A stretch of 43,253 nt of DNA from an uncultured Methylococcaceae bacterium (GCA_903928685.1 CAIYRS010000075.1:1-43253); one strand, 5' to 3'. Shown: positions 26,871 through 35,972, counted from the first letter of the stretch. Numbers and translations: made by a program. Notes: a model not told the origin generated them from the sequence alone.

Positions 26871-27821
26871 TTAGATGGGTAAAGCCGATTCTATGTAATC
26901 CATTAATAGGCCGCTAATATTCAAGCCAAATTGTTTATCCAGCTCTTGGACACAAGTAGGGCTGGTAACATTTATTTCAGTGAGTTTATCACCGATAACG
27001 TCGAGGCCAACAAATACCAAGCCTTTTTCCCGCAATACCGGTGCTACTTGCCTAGCAATCCACCAATCACTTTCTGATAGAGGCCGACCTTCAGCGCGTC
27101 CGCCTGCGGCTAAATTACCCCGGCTTTCCCCTTGCGCTGGAATACGCGCCAAGCAATACGGCACGGGCTCACCATTGACGACAAGTATGCGTTTATCACC
27201 ATCTTTAATAGCCGGGATGTATTTTTGCGCCATCACATAACGGCTTTGGTAGGCGGTCATGGTTTCTAAAATAACGCTGATATTGGGATCATTTTGGCGG
27301 ATATGGAAAATGGAGGTGCCGCCCATGCCATCCAACGGCTTTAAGATGATTTCACCATGCTCTTGCAAAAATGCCCGAATCCGCTGGGAATCTCTCGCTA
27401 CTAAAGTTTCAGCACAGCATTGCGAAAACCAGGCGGTAAATAGCTTTTCATTGGCATCGCGCAAAGATTGAGGTTTGTTGACCACCAATACACCCATGCT
27501 TTCAGCGCGCTCCAATATATAAGTGGCGTAAATATATTCTTGGTCGAATGGTGGGTCTTTACGCATCAAGATGACATCTAGCTCATCTAAAGGCATGTCT
27601 AGCGCATCGGTAAATTCGTACCAGCTATTGGCATCACGCTGTACCGACAAGCTACGCACGCGGGCATAAGCCCTGCCGTTACGCAGATACAAATCATTCA
27701 ACTCCATATAATACAACTGCCAACCCCGCGCTTGGGCTTCAAGCAACATCGCGAAACTGGTGTCTTTTTTGATGTTGATACGCGCTATGGGATCCATAAC
27801 CATACCCAGTTTAATAGCCAT
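26871..27821 (-). CDS. gshB: Glutathione synthetase
   Basis: A 316-residue ATP-grasp enzyme that joins gamma-glutamylcysteine and glycine to glutathione in the cytosol. It matches E. coli GshB (316 aa) in length. Signatures are KLGMVMDPIARINIKKDTSFAML, VILMRKDPPFDQEYIYATYIL, ILKPLDGMGGTSIFHI, DKRILVVNGEPVPYCLARIP, and GLDVIGDKLTEINVTSPTC. It heads the leftward gshB-tonB-algH-ruvX-pyrR-pyrB-pyrC' string and is divergent from rpmB. Confidence 0.98.
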   Translation of the reverse strand: MAIKLGMVMDPIARINIKKDTSFAMLLEAQARGWQLYYMELNDLYLRNGRAYARVRSLSVQRDANSWYEFTDALDMPLDELDVILMRKDPPFDQEYIYATYILERAESMGVLVVNKPQSLRDANEKLFTAWFSQCCAETLVARDSQRIRAFLQEHGEIILKPLDGMGGTSIFHIRQNDPNISVILETMTAYQSRYVMAQKYIPAIKDGDKRILVVNGEPVPYCLARIPAQGESRGNLAAGGRAEGRPLSESDWWIARQVAPVLREKGLVFVGLDVIGDKLTEINVTSPTCVQELDKQFGLNISGLLMDYIESALPI

Positions 27822-27878
27822 TTTTTGTCCTTATGCTTTGCGGGAAACCGCTGATTGCTTTCATTTTATAGATTGTTA

Positions 27879-27907
27879 TTTACCTTGAAAAGATTTTTTG
27901 GTATAAA
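27879..27907 (+). promoter_or_regulatory. Sigma-70-type promoter for rpmB-rpmG
   Basis: A -35 box TTTACC (27879-27884, 4 of 6 matches to TTGACA) is followed after exactly 17 bases by -10 TATAAA (27902-27907, 5 of 6). It lies 37 nt upstream of the rpmB start. Confidence 0.65.
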
Positions 27908-27944
27908 GCTTGGCTAATTTGAATTAAGGCACTAGAGGTTAATC

Positions 27945-28181
27945 ATGTCCAGAGTATGTCAAGTAACAGGCAAAACCGTTATTACCGGCAATAACGTTTC
28001 CCACGCAAATAACAGAACTAAAAGACGCTTCTTACCAAATCTGCAACACCACAGATTTTGGGTAGAAAGCGAAAACCGTTGGGTTCGCCTTCGGGTTTCT
28101 ACAAAAGGTATGCGTATCATCGACAAAAAAGGCATTGACGCCGTATTAGTCGATTTACGTAAAAACGGCATCAAAGCTTAA
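27945..28181 (+). CDS. rpmB: 50S ribosomal protein L28
   Basis: A 78-residue ribosomal protein with the conserved [10 protein letters not shown] start, [18 protein letters not shown], and [17 protein letters not shown]. It is exactly the length of E. coli L28 (78). Its ribosome site AGAGG lies 8 nt before the ATG. rpmG follows after 12 nt. Confidence 0.98.
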   Translation: MSRVCQVTGKTVITGNNVSHANNRTKRRFLPNLQHHRFWVESENRWVRLRVSTKGMRIIDKKGIDAVLVDLRKNGIKA

Positions 28182-28193
28182 GAGGATAAACAA

Positions 28194-28349
28194 ATGCGCG
28201 ATAAAATAAAACTGATTTCCACTGAAGGCACAGGCCACTTCTACACCACAACCAAAAACAAAAAAACCATGCCTGAAAAAATGGAGATCAAAAAATTTGA
28301 TCCCGTAGTTCGCAAGCATGTTATGTACAAAGAAGCAAAAATCAAATAA
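28194..28349 (+). CDS. rpmG: 50S ribosomal protein L33
   Basis: A 51-residue ribosomal protein beginning [19 protein letters not shown] and ending [11 protein letters not shown], with the [14 protein letters not shown]-like core of L33. It lacks the zinc-binding cysteines of the C+ form, so it is the C- type usual in gammaproteobacteria. AGAGGA lies 8 nt upstream. A terminator follows. Confidence 0.97.
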   Translation: MRDKIKLISTEGTGHFYTTTKNKKTMPEKMEIKKFDPVVRKHVMYKEAKIK

Positions 28350-28681
28350 GTACGGACATACAGCTCCCGATTATCTAGCCGACCATCCTATTTGGTCGGC
28401 TTATTTGCCATCAAATTCTGTCAAATACGGCATTCCCCCATACCTTAGTGCAAAGCCCTAGAAATTTGCACCCGACTGAGGCAATATTTCCCAAGACACA
28501 GATACATTTATCAAAAAACGCACTATCATAGCGCATGGCAGTCCAAAATAAGCCATCAAAAAACCCTCGAACAAACGTAACGCACCGTTATAGCAAGCCG
28601 ATTTAAAATCCGTTTTTTTTACATTAAATGGCATATTTCATGCTTTCTAATAACTAAAAATAAATAACCATAAGAACGGCT
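28350..28681. other. Gap between rpmG and the ATP-grasp gene
   Basis: After the rpmG terminator the region is AT-rich and shows no gene or repeat I recognise. It presumably carries the promoter of the ATP-grasp/alpha-E operon. Confidence 0.6.
28378..28406 (+). terminator. Rho-independent terminator after rpmG
   Basis: GCCGACC at 28378-28384 pairs with GGTCGGC at 28394-28400 around a 9-base loop, followed by TTATTT. It lies 29 nt after the rpmG stop. Confidence 0.85.
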
Positions 28682-30130
28682 ATGAAATCAATCTGGGAAA
28701 ACTACAAAACCGACGTAGCTTATGACGAGCTGATGTATTCAGAATTCCAACCTCGTCCAATGAGCCACAGTTTATGCCAATACTTAAACTCGCTAAAAAA
28801 AGAAGACATAGACAAGCGCAAAATTGCTGCCGAACTGGCTATCATGGAAATGGGCATCACCTTTACCGTGTATACCGATGAAGGCAATATTGACCGAGCT
28901 TGGCCTTTCGACATCATCCCGCGCATCATCGATTCCAAAGAATGGAATGTTATAGAAAAAGGCCTAAAACAACGTCTGACTGCCTTGAACCATTTCATTA
29001 GCGACGTCTACGGCGAACAACAATTCATCAAAGACGGCAAAATCCCTAGCGAAACCATCAACAGCTCCAAAAACTTCCGCAAAGAATGCGTCGGCATGAA
29101 GCCCAAGCACAACGTCTGGGCCAATATCTGCGGCACCGACTTAGTCCGCGACAAAGACGGCATCATGTATGTCTTGGAAGACAACCTCCGCGTTCCCTCC
29201 GGCGTTTCTTACATGCTGGAAAATCGCGTCATCACCAAACGCGTATTTCCTGAATTACTGCAAGACATCAACATACTGCCCATAGACGACTACCCCGCGC
29301 AGTTGCAAGACATGCTCAGCTCCATTGCGCCAGTGGAAGGCAACCCGCAAATTGTGGTATTGACGCCTGGCATCTATAACTCCGCCTACTTTGAACACGC
29401 CTATCTGGCACAACAAATGGGCGCACAGTTGGTTGAAGGCAGCGACTTAGTCGTTAAAGCCGATAATTGCGTGTACATGCGTACTATCGAAGGCTTAGAA
29501 AAAGTTGACGTTATCTACCGCCGCATCGACGACGACTTCCTCGACCCCGAAGTATTCCGCAAAGACTCCGCCCTCGGCGTACCAGGGCTGATGCGTGCAT
29601 GGAAAGCAGGCAATGTCGCCCTCGCCAACGCACCGGGTGCTGGCGTTGCTGATGATAAAGTCGTCTACGCTTACGTACCGGAAATGATCCGCTATTACCT
29701 CAACGAAGAACCCATACTGCCCAACGTCCCCACTTATCTGTGCAGCAACAAAGACCACTTTGACTACGTCATGGAGCATTTGGCAGAACTGGTGGTTAAA
29801 CCCGCCAACGAATCCGGCGGCTACGGCATGTTAGTTGGCCCGCATTCCACTGCCAAAGAAGTAGAAGCCTTCCGCAAAGTTATCCAAGCAGACCCGCGCA
29901 ACTACATAGGCCAACCCACATTAGCCATCTCCACCGCGCCCACTCTATGCAAAGGCAAACTCGAACCCCGCCATATCGACTTGCGCCCGTTTATCTTGCA
30001 AGGTGAGAAAACCTTCGTCACCGCAGGCGGCTTAACCCGCGTTGCCCTGAAAAAAGGCTCCTTGGTGGTCAACTCCTCACAAGGCGGTGGCAGCAAAGAT
30101 ACTTGGATCATCAACATGGAGAACAGCTAA
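28682..30130 (+). CDS. Circularly permuted ATP-grasp protein (DUF404/DUF407 type)
   Basis: A 482-residue member of the circularly permuted ATP-grasp family. Recognisable parts are YTDEGNIDRAWPFDIIPRII near residues 60-80, the GTDLVRDKDGIMYVLEDNLRVPSGVSYMLENR segment with likely metal-binding acidic residues, VIYRRIDDDFLDP, and VVKPANESGGYGMLVGP, the ATP-binding glycine-rich stretch. The family is predicted to make peptide-like bonds; no substrate is known. It overlaps the alpha-E gene by one base (TAATG). In other bacteria this pair often stands beside a transglutaminase-like protease and the Anbu peptidase; neither is here. It is cytosolic with no signal peptide. Confidence 0.92.
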   Translation: MKSIWENYKTDVAYDELMYSEFQPRPMSHSLCQYLNSLKKEDIDKRKIAAELAIMEMGITFTVYTDEGNIDRAWPFDIIPRIIDSKEWNVIEKGLKQRLTALNHFISDVYGEQQFIKDGKIPSETINSSKNFRKECVGMKPKHNVWANICGTDLVRDKDGIMYVLEDNLRVPSGVSYMLENRVITKRVFPELLQDINILPIDDYPAQLQDMLSSIAPVEGNPQIVVLTPGIYNSAYFEHAYLAQQMGAQLVEGSDLVVKADNCVYMRTIEGLEKVDVIYRRIDDDFLDPEVFRKDSALGVPGLMRAWKAGNVALANAPGAGVADDKVVYAYVPEMIRYYLNEEPILPNVPTYLCSNKDHFDYVMEHLAELVVKPANESGGYGMLVGPHSTAKEVEAFRKVIQADPRNYIGQPTLAISTAPTLCKGKLEPRHIDLRPFILQGEKTFVTAGGLTRVALKKGSLVVNSSQGGGSKDTWIINMENS

Positions 30131-31077
30131 TGTTATCTCGTTCAGCAGAACGCCTGTATTGGCTCGCACGTTACGTGGAACGCACCGAAAACACCGCCAA
30201 ACTGGTCAGCGTACACATGAACCTGTTAATGGATTTGCCCAAAGGCGTAGAAATGGGCTGGCAACAACTGGTTCGTATTAATGGCGTAGAGCAAGATTTC
30301 TTAGAGAAAAACAAAGCCATCAACGAACGCACCGTCACCCGCTTTTTATTGACCGACGCCAACTACTCCGGCTCGCTACTGTCTTCGTTAACCGCCGCGC
30401 GCGAAAACATCCGCACCACCCGCGAATTATTGCCGGATGAAGCCTGGGAACAAGTCAATGAAATGTACTTGTACGTGCAAAAAAACCTAGATGCCGTCAG
30501 CAACCGCCGCAGCCGCGTACTGTTCCTTAACGAAATCCTTAAAGGTTGCCAACGTTTTACAGGCTTGTTGTCTGGCTACATGAGCCACCACCACCCCTAC
30601 CGCTTCATCCGTCTAGGCCGCAACTTAGAACGCGCCGACATGACCAGCCGGATATTAGACTTGGCCTCGTTACTGCTGTCGGAATCGCGCAGCGACGAAC
30701 TGCGCCAATACGAAACCATCTTATGGATGAACATTCTCACCGCCCTTAACGCCTTGTTGATGTACCGCCAGCATGTCCGCACCCGCATTCACGGCGACGA
30801 CGTATTAGATTTTTTACTGCATGACCAACACTTACCGCGCTCCGTTAGCTACTGCTTACAAGAAATCAGCGATTGCGTCAGCAGACTGCCTAACAACGAC
30901 GGACTACCCGATAAAGTCACCGAACTGACCGAATACATACAAACCATCAACACCCACAACGCCACCCAATTGCAATTACGCGGCATCTTAGATGACTTGC
31001 AAAACAAACTTGGCGCATTTCACGGACACATCAACAGCAACTGGTTTTTACGCGCCACACCTGAACAAGAAGGCTAA
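30130..31077 (+). CDS. Alpha-E domain protein (DUF403)
   Basis: A 315-residue all-helical protein of the alpha-E family. It opens MLSRSAERLYWLARYVERTENTAKLV, a family signature, and has the conserved LNRAD-like ERADMTSRILD and a C-terminal FHGHINSNWF. The frame can be opened at 30103, but the ATG at 30130 overlaps the previous stop (TAATG), has GGAG 10 nt before it, and starts directly at the conserved N-terminus. The function is unknown; it always goes with the permuted ATP-grasp and is presumed to form a complex with it. About 500 nt separate it from glgA. Confidence 0.92.
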   Translation: MLSRSAERLYWLARYVERTENTAKLVSVHMNLLMDLPKGVEMGWQQLVRINGVEQDFLEKNKAINERTVTRFLLTDANYSGSLLSSLTAARENIRTTRELLPDEAWEQVNEMYLYVQKNLDAVSNRRSRVLFLNEILKGCQRFTGLLSGYMSHHHPYRFIRLGRNLERADMTSRILDLASLLLSESRSDELRQYETILWMNILTALNALLMYRQHVRTRIHGDDVLDFLLHDQHLPRSVSYCLQEISDCVSRLPNNDGLPDKVTELTEYIQTINTHNATQLQLRGILDDLQNKLGAFHGHINSNWFLRATPEQEG

Positions 31078-31155
31078 AACCAGCACCGCCAGCAAAACCG
31101 GAGCCGCCAAGGCTCCGTGAACACATCAATTAATCCCACCAAACAACACCAAAAC

Positions 31156-31231
31156 GTAGGATGGGCTGACGCTAGGAAGCCCATCAAACTAAGCGACAAA
31201 CGATGGGCTTCCTAGCGTCAACCCATCCTAC
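31156..31231. repeat. GTAG-type REP pair (class GTAGGATGGGCT)
   Basis: It opens GTAGGATGGGCTGACGCTAG and closes with CAACCCATCCTAC, two inverted hairpins (GATGGGCT/AGCCCATC). A single left half recurs at 34834-34874. Confidence 0.8.
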
Positions 31232-31278
31232 AAACACGCAAAAAAACATATAACACATTGATTTTTGATAATTCCGAA

Positions 31279-31296
31279 TAAAAAACATGTTTTTTA
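31279..31296. repeat. Palindrome TAAAAAACATGTTTTTTA, copy 2
   Basis: The 18-bp core is identical to the copies at 20932-20949 and 39240-39257 and is again followed by CTCC. Confidence 0.7.
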
Positions 31297-31585
31297 CTCC
31301 CCCAAAAAAGCTACTCCAACTTCAACAACTTACAAACCTAATACCAATAACCCCCAACCGTCCCCAAAACATAAGCTACTGATAGTTTTTTTAAATTACC
31401 ACCACTCACCCTAATTTGTTACCAACAAAAACCGCGATACCAAAGCGACATCCAAAAACAAACTCCATTACGCAACCCCATCAACACCACCCATCACAAC
31501 CGCATTGATAAAGAAAATCCCTTGATTTAAATTTCCAGTCGGCTATTGTCTACACCCTCACCGTTAACCATCTCCACGAAACACC

Positions 31586-33034
31586 ATGAAAAAAATCCTA
31601 TTCGTCACCAGCGAAGCGCATCCCTTAATAAAAACCGGAGGCTTGGCAGATGTCTCCGGTAGCTTGCCCAAAGCCTTAGCAGAATTAGGTACCGACATAC
31701 GCATCATCATCCCCAATTATCGGGCGATAAAAACCAGCGAAGACATCTACTACAAAAGCACGCTCAGAATTAACGGCACTGACGTCAATATTTTAGAAAC
31801 ACGCTTGCCCGACAGTGACATCATCGTCTGGCTGGTGGACTACCCAAAATTTTTCGGCTTTCCCGGCAACCCCTACGTCAACGAACAAGGCCAAGAATGG
31901 GGCAACAACGCCGAACGCTTCACCCTGTTTTGCCGGGTCGCCACCGAAATCGCCATGAACCGCGCCTACCTCAACTGGCAACCCGACATAGTACACGGCA
32001 ACGATTGGCAAAGCGGCTTAGTGCCCGCCCTGCTCAGCTTAGAAGCCTGGCATCCGGCAACCGTATTCACCATCCACAACATGGCCTACCAAGGCATCTT
32101 CCCAAAATCCACCAACACCGTGCTGGATTTGCCGGAATCGCTGTGGACTGTTGATGGCATTGAATACCACGGGCAACTATCCTTCCTAAAAAGCGGCATC
32201 GCCTACGCTGACCACATCACCACCGTTAGCCCCACCTATGCCCAAGAAATCCAAACAGCGGCCTTCGGTTATGGCTTAGAAGGCCTGCTCAGTTACCGCA
32301 ACGCCGACCTCACAGGCATCATCAACGGCATAGATACCGAGCAATGGAATCCCGAAACCGATACCTACCTCGACACGCCATTCTCCTCAGCCACCCTCAG
32401 CAAACGCCTAGCCAACAAATTGGCCTTACAAGCGCACATGGCCTTACCAGTGGATAAAAAAATCCCGGTATTTGGCTTAATCAGCCGATTGGTAGAGCAA
32501 AAAGGCATCGACATGCTGCTCAACTGCTTAAGCGAAATGCTCGCCCTGCCCTTGCAATTCGTTTTACTAGGCAGCGGCGACAAAGACTTTGAAGAACAAC
32601 TGCTAGCATTCGCCGCCGCCCATCCAGAAAAAATGGCGGTCAAACTGGGTTATAGCGAAGGCTTAGCGCATTTAATAGAAGCGGGCGTTGACGTGTTCTT
32701 AATGCCATCACGATTTGAACCGTGCGGCCTCAACCAAATTTACAGCCAACGTTACGGGGCGATACCCGTGGTCAGAAAAACAGGCGGCTTAGCCGACACC
32801 GTCACCGATACCACCCTCAACAGCCTACAAGACCACACCGCCACCGGCATCGTCTTTAACGACACCAACAGCGGCACATTAATGGAAGCCATCAAACGCG
32901 CCTTAGTGTTATACAGCCAGCCAAAACTCTGGAAACAACTGCAAATCACTGGCATGGACAAATCTTACTCATGGCAACTAAGCGCACAACACTATATGGA
33001 CTTGTACAACCGTGTCGTCGATGCCAACCAGTAA
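31586..33034 (+). CDS. glgA: Glycogen synthase (ADP-glucose type)
   Basis: A 482-residue GT5 enzyme that transfers glucose from ADP-glucose to the non-reducing end of alpha-1,4-glucan. E. coli GlgA has 477. The ADP-glucose site KTGGLADV is near residue 15. HGNDWQSGLVPALL, FTIHNMAYQG, GIINGIDTEQWNP, the GT-B C-terminal PVFGLISRLVEQKGID, and SRFEPCGLNQIYSQRYG with the conserved Glu are all present. No other glycogen gene is in the window. It follows the ATP-grasp/alpha-E pair on the same strand after 508 nt and has its own promoter region. Confidence 0.97.
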   Translation: MKKILFVTSEAHPLIKTGGLADVSGSLPKALAELGTDIRIIIPNYRAIKTSEDIYYKSTLRINGTDVNILETRLPDSDIIVWLVDYPKFFGFPGNPYVNEQGQEWGNNAERFTLFCRVATEIAMNRAYLNWQPDIVHGNDWQSGLVPALLSLEAWHPATVFTIHNMAYQGIFPKSTNTVLDLPESLWTVDGIEYHGQLSFLKSGIAYADHITTVSPTYAQEIQTAAFGYGLEGLLSYRNADLTGIINGIDTEQWNPETDTYLDTPFSSATLSKRLANKLALQAHMALPVDKKIPVFGLISRLVEQKGIDMLLNCLSEMLALPLQFVLLGSGDKDFEEQLLAFAAAHPEKMAVKLGYSEGLAHLIEAGVDVFLMPSRFEPCGLNQIYSQRYGAIPVVRKTGGLADTVTDTTLNSLQDHTATGIVFNDTNSGTLMEAIKRALVLYSQPKLWKQLQITGMDKSYSWQLSAQHYMDLYNRVVDANQ

Positions 33035-33106
33035 CGAGTTTCGCTCGTTCCCAAGCTCAAGCATCACTGCCATAAAAATTATTAAGAACCAGTGAGTTGC
33101 ATATAA

Positions 33107-33203
33107 GTAGGTCGGGTTAGCGATAGCGTAACCCGACGCACTCAGCATCAAAAATGTCGGGTTACGCTATCGCTTTTATGCCCTTTGGGTAAGCCCGACC
33201 TAC
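33107..33203. repeat. GTAG-type REP pair (class GTAGGTCGGGTT)
   Basis: It opens GTAGGTCGGGTTAGCGATAG, a hairpin GTCGGGTTA/TAACCCGAC, and closes with AAGCCCGACCTAC. A third internal arm (GTCGGGTTACGCTATCGC) pairs with the first. It lies between glgA and the ABC permease. Confidence 0.8.
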
Positions 33204-33257
33204 AAACTACAAACAACCCCAAAACCCCAAACAAAAAACCAACAACAGATTAAAACC

Positions 33258-34004
33258 TTGAACATCCGCAAAGCCCTTACCCCGCTCCTATCCGCCCTAG
33301 CGTTGCTGGCAATCTGGCAGCTATTGGCAATGCTATTATCCAGCACCAGCCTGCCATTACCCGCAACCGTCGCGGGCGTATTCTGGCAAGCCTGCTTAAC
33401 CGGACAACTGCCTTATCATCTCGGCATCACCCTGCTCAGACTGATAGCCAGCTTCGCCATCGCCATGCCCCTAGGCTGCGCCATCGGCATACTGCTAGGC
33501 CGCAACAAAAAGCTCGATGCCTTCTTCGACAACTGGCTGATCCTGTTCCTCAACGTCCCTGCCCTAGTCACCATCATCTTGTGCTACGTCTGGTTCGGGC
33601 TAATAGAAGCAGCCGCCATCTTCGCCGTCGTCGCCAACAAACTGCCCAACGTCATCATCACCATCCGCGAAGGCAGCCGCGCCCTCGACCAAGACCTGCT
33701 AGACATGGCGCGCAGCTACCATTTCAGCAAACGCAAAACCCTAGTACACGTCATTTGGCCACAACTCTACCCCTTTGTGATGGCAGCCACCCGCTCCGGC
33801 TTGGCATTAATCTGGAAAATCATCCTCGTGGTGGAATTACTCGGGCGCAGCAACGGCATGGGCTACCAACTGCACCTATTTTTCCAACTATTCGATGTCG
33901 CCAGCATCCTCGCCTACACCATCGCCTTCGTCGCCATCATCCAACTACTCGAAATGGCCTTACTGAAACCCTTAGACATACAAGCAAGGCGGTGGCGGCG
34001 ATGA
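33258..34004 (+). CDS. ABC transporter permease (nitrate/sulfonate/taurine type)
   Basis: A 248-residue inner-membrane permease of the SsuC/TauC-like group with about six hydrophobic helices (first at residues ~8-30). It carries the EAA-like loop DQDLLDMARSYHFSKRKTLVHVIWPQLYP that contacts the ATPase. The start is a TTG at 33258; no ATG stands in front of the first helix. It overlaps the ATPase start (ATGA). No periplasmic binding protein is encoded nearby, so the substrate is open. Confidence 0.9.
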   Translation: MNIRKALTPLLSALALLAIWQLLAMLLSSTSLPLPATVAGVFWQACLTGQLPYHLGITLLRLIASFAIAMPLGCAIGILLGRNKKLDAFFDNWLILFLNVPALVTIILCYVWFGLIEAAAIFAVVANKLPNVIITIREGSRALDQDLLDMARSYHFSKRKTLVHVIWPQLYPFVMAATRSGLALIWKIILVVELLGRSNGMGYQLHLFFQLFDVASILAYTIAFVAIIQLLEMALLKPLDIQARRWRR

Positions 34005-34723
34005 CTACCATCAATATCAACATCCGCAATAAACGCTACCCGCAAGCCACCGTCATTAGCGACTTCCGGCTAGCCCTAAACGCGGGCGAATTCGTCTGCC
34101 TACTCGGCCCCTCCGGTTGCGGCAAAACCACCTTACTCAACTGCCTGTCTGGACTCGATACCAGCTATGAAGGCGAAGTATTGCTAGGCGAAAAACACAC
34201 CCACCCAAAAATTGGCTACATCTTCCAAAACCCACGCTTACTGCCGTGGCGCACCGTACGCGAAAACATCCAACTAGTGCTAGACCAACAACAAACCCCA
34301 GATAGCCTAGATGCCTTGCTAGATGCCATGCACCTGCTGGAAGTACAACACCAATACCCAGAACGGCTATCCCTAGGCATGAGCCGCCGTGTCGCCATCA
34401 TCCGCGCCTTCGCCATTAACCCAGATATATTATTAATGGACGAACCCTTCGTCTCCCTCGATGCCCCGACCGCCCGACAAGTGCGGGAATTGCTCTTGCA
34501 GCTCTGGCAACAACGCCCGCACACAGTATTATTCGTCACCCACGACCTACGCGAAGCCATCGCCATGGCAGACCGACTCGTATTCCTATCAGCCAACCCC
34601 ATGCAAGTCGTCTGCGAAGTCCCCGTACCCTACAGCAGAGCGCAACGGCAAGATGAAACACTACTGGAAGATTTCAGAATGCAGCTAAAAAGCCAATATC
34701 CAGAATTGAAGGATTTGTTGTAA
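34001..34723 (+). CDS. ABC transporter ATP-binding protein
   Basis: A 240-residue ABC ATPase matching the SsuB/TauB-type group. Walker A is GPSGCGKTT, followed by a Q-loop (FQNPRLLPW), Walker B LLMDEPFVSLD, and an H-loop FVTHDLREA. The signature reads LSLGMSRR, with Leu where the usual motif has Gly, an atypical but tolerated change. The frame can be extended upstream to 33581, but only inside the permease in another frame. The ATG at 34001, overlapping the permease stop, starts at the first strand of the domain. Confidence 0.92.
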   Translation: MTTININIRNKRYPQATVISDFRLALNAGEFVCLLGPSGCGKTTLLNCLSGLDTSYEGEVLLGEKHTHPKIGYIFQNPRLLPWRTVRENIQLVLDQQQTPDSLDALLDAMHLLEVQHQYPERLSLGMSRRVAIIRAFAINPDILLMDEPFVSLDAPTARQVRELLLQLWQQRPHTVLFVTHDLREAIAMADRLVFLSANPMQVVCEVPVPYSRAQRQDETLLEDFRMQLKSQYPELKDLL

Positions 34724-35032
34724 AAGCCAAATTAATCGTTCAATTTTATAGTTCCCACGCTCCCGCGTGGGAATTCATCATCCAACGCTCCTGCGTTGTT
34801 TGCTGGAAAACGCAACGCCGAAGCCACAGCAACGTAGGATGGGCTGACGCTAGGAAGCCCATCAAACCAAGCGCCAAAATAACAAGCTTACTATCGCCAA
34901 CCCTCATGCCCTTAAATACATCCCACGACCATAAAAACCAACATCACCCACAAACCAACAGCAAAAAACCTGTTCTTTAACGCCAGCTTGCAATAATATC
35001 GCCTTAACGAAAACCGCCAGCCCAAGGACGCC
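34724..35032. other. Gap before the TIR operon
   Basis: It contains the palindrome TTCCCACGCTCCCGCGTGGGAA (34751-34772), a CAACGC/GCGTTG hairpin near 34782-34798, a half copy of the GTAGGATGGGCT REP (34834-34874), and a degenerate form of the AAAAAACATGTTTTTT palindrome near 34964-34982. AAGGA lies 4 nt before the first TIR start. I cannot name a promoter. Confidence 0.55.
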
Positions 35033-35962
35033 ATGCGTATATTTATCAGCTACAGCCACCAACAAATCGACTGGGTAAAAAACCGCCTCGTGCCCTGCCT
35101 AAGCGCAGGCGGCGCGGAAATCATCATCGACTACCAACACTTCACCATCGGCAAAGCCGTGGTCGGGCAAATGGATCACTGGCAAGACCAAGCCGACAAA
35201 CACCTGCTGGTGCTATCACCCGACTACCTTAAAAGCGATTACTGCCAACACGAAATGCAACGCGCCATCGCCAAAGACCCCAGCTTTAGCCACGGCTTAG
35301 TGCTGCCTGTATTGCGCGAAGCTTGCAACCTGCCTAACGTGCTGAGCAATTTCAATCAACCCATCTGGGCAGATTTAACCGACGACACCGCCGCCGACCG
35401 CTGGCAAGGTTTGCTAAGGGAGTGTGGAGCGACAGGTTTAGGCGCAACTGCGCCGGATTGGTTGGCGGCGCGGGATGAAGTGGTGAAATATCTGCAACGC
35501 GGCGAATCTGTGAATTTGCTGGTTAAAGGTGATGCCAACTGGCGTGGCTTATTGAATCAGCTTAGCCATGCAGGCTTGCCGGATTTGGTGCAAGTCGATT
35601 TGCAAGACCCAAAAACCACTAGTCGCGAAGGTTTGTTACAAAGCATTGCCGACGCCATTGGCGTACGCACTAAATTACTCGAAAAACCTCTTGACTTTGC
35701 CACATTTAGTGCGCTGTTTAAAAACCGCCCTCCTGTTTTTCTTTGTTTAGTTAATTTTGATTTAGTTAAACACCGTCACGAAGAATACACTCTTGATTTA
35801 TTTAGCTCTCTCCGATATTTGAATATGGAAACAAGGCAATTGGTGATGTTAATACAATCCAAAGTACCTTTTGGTGGCTTGTTGCCGCCTGATAATCCGC
35901 TATCAGCTATTGATCTTAAAACGGTGGATTTATTTAATCGTTTTGACAAACACTTAAAATAA
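35033..35962 (+). CDS. TIR-domain protein A with degenerate ATPase-like C-terminus
   Basis: A 309-residue protein. Residues 1-135 are a TIR domain: MRIFISYSH strand, a helix, IIIDYQHFTIG, then LLVLSPDYLKSDYCQHEMQRA, where Glu74 is at the place of the NADase catalytic glutamate. A link of about 20 residues (GATGLGATAPDWLAARDEVV) leads to a C-terminal part that looks like an AAA/STAND ATPase that has lost its motifs: NLLVKGDANWRGLLNQL (162-177) sits where Walker A would be but lacks GK[ST], followed by LVQVDLQDPKTTSREGLLQSIA and PPVFLCLVNFDLV (234-245), where Walker B would need DE. A similar second gene follows after 10 nt. The probable role is an NAD-cleaving effector subunit in phage defence or conflict; the match is by motif only. 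Confidence 0.85.
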   Translation: MRIFISYSHQQIDWVKNRLVPCLSAGGAEIIIDYQHFTIGKAVVGQMDHWQDQADKHLLVLSPDYLKSDYCQHEMQRAIAKDPSFSHGLVLPVLREACNLPNVLSNFNQPIWADLTDDTAADRWQGLLRECGATGLGATAPDWLAARDEVVKYLQRGESVNLLVKGDANWRGLLNQLSHAGLPDLVQVDLQDPKTTSREGLLQSIADAIGVRTKLLEKPLDFATFSALFKNRPPVFLCLVNFDLVKHRHEEYTLDLFSSLRYLNMETRQLVMLIQSKVPFGGLLPPDNPLSAIDLKTVDLFNRFDKHLK

Positions 35963-35972
35963 TCAAAAAGCC

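Larger units (their letters stand above)
31078..31585. other. Gap upstream of glgA
   Basis: It contains a GTAG-type REP pair (31156-31231), a copy of the 18-20 bp palindrome (31279-31296), and then about 280 bases that are very poor in G on the plus strand, with long runs of A and C. I see no gene. The glgA promoter should lie near its right end. Confidence 0.6.

Noticed and set aside
28720-30362. Several antisense frames (92, 94, 71 and 63 codons) over the ATP-grasp/alpha-E genes
   Set aside because: They are shadows produced by the strong codon bias of the real genes on the other strand.
31297-31585. Riboswitch upstream of glgA
   Set aside because: The region is almost free of G and cannot form the GC-rich paired elements of known riboswitches.
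33581-34000. Upstream extension of the ABC ATPase frame
   Set aside because: The extension reads through the permease gene in another frame and is arginine/histidine-rich noise. The ATPase domain starts at 34001, where the ATGA overlap sits.
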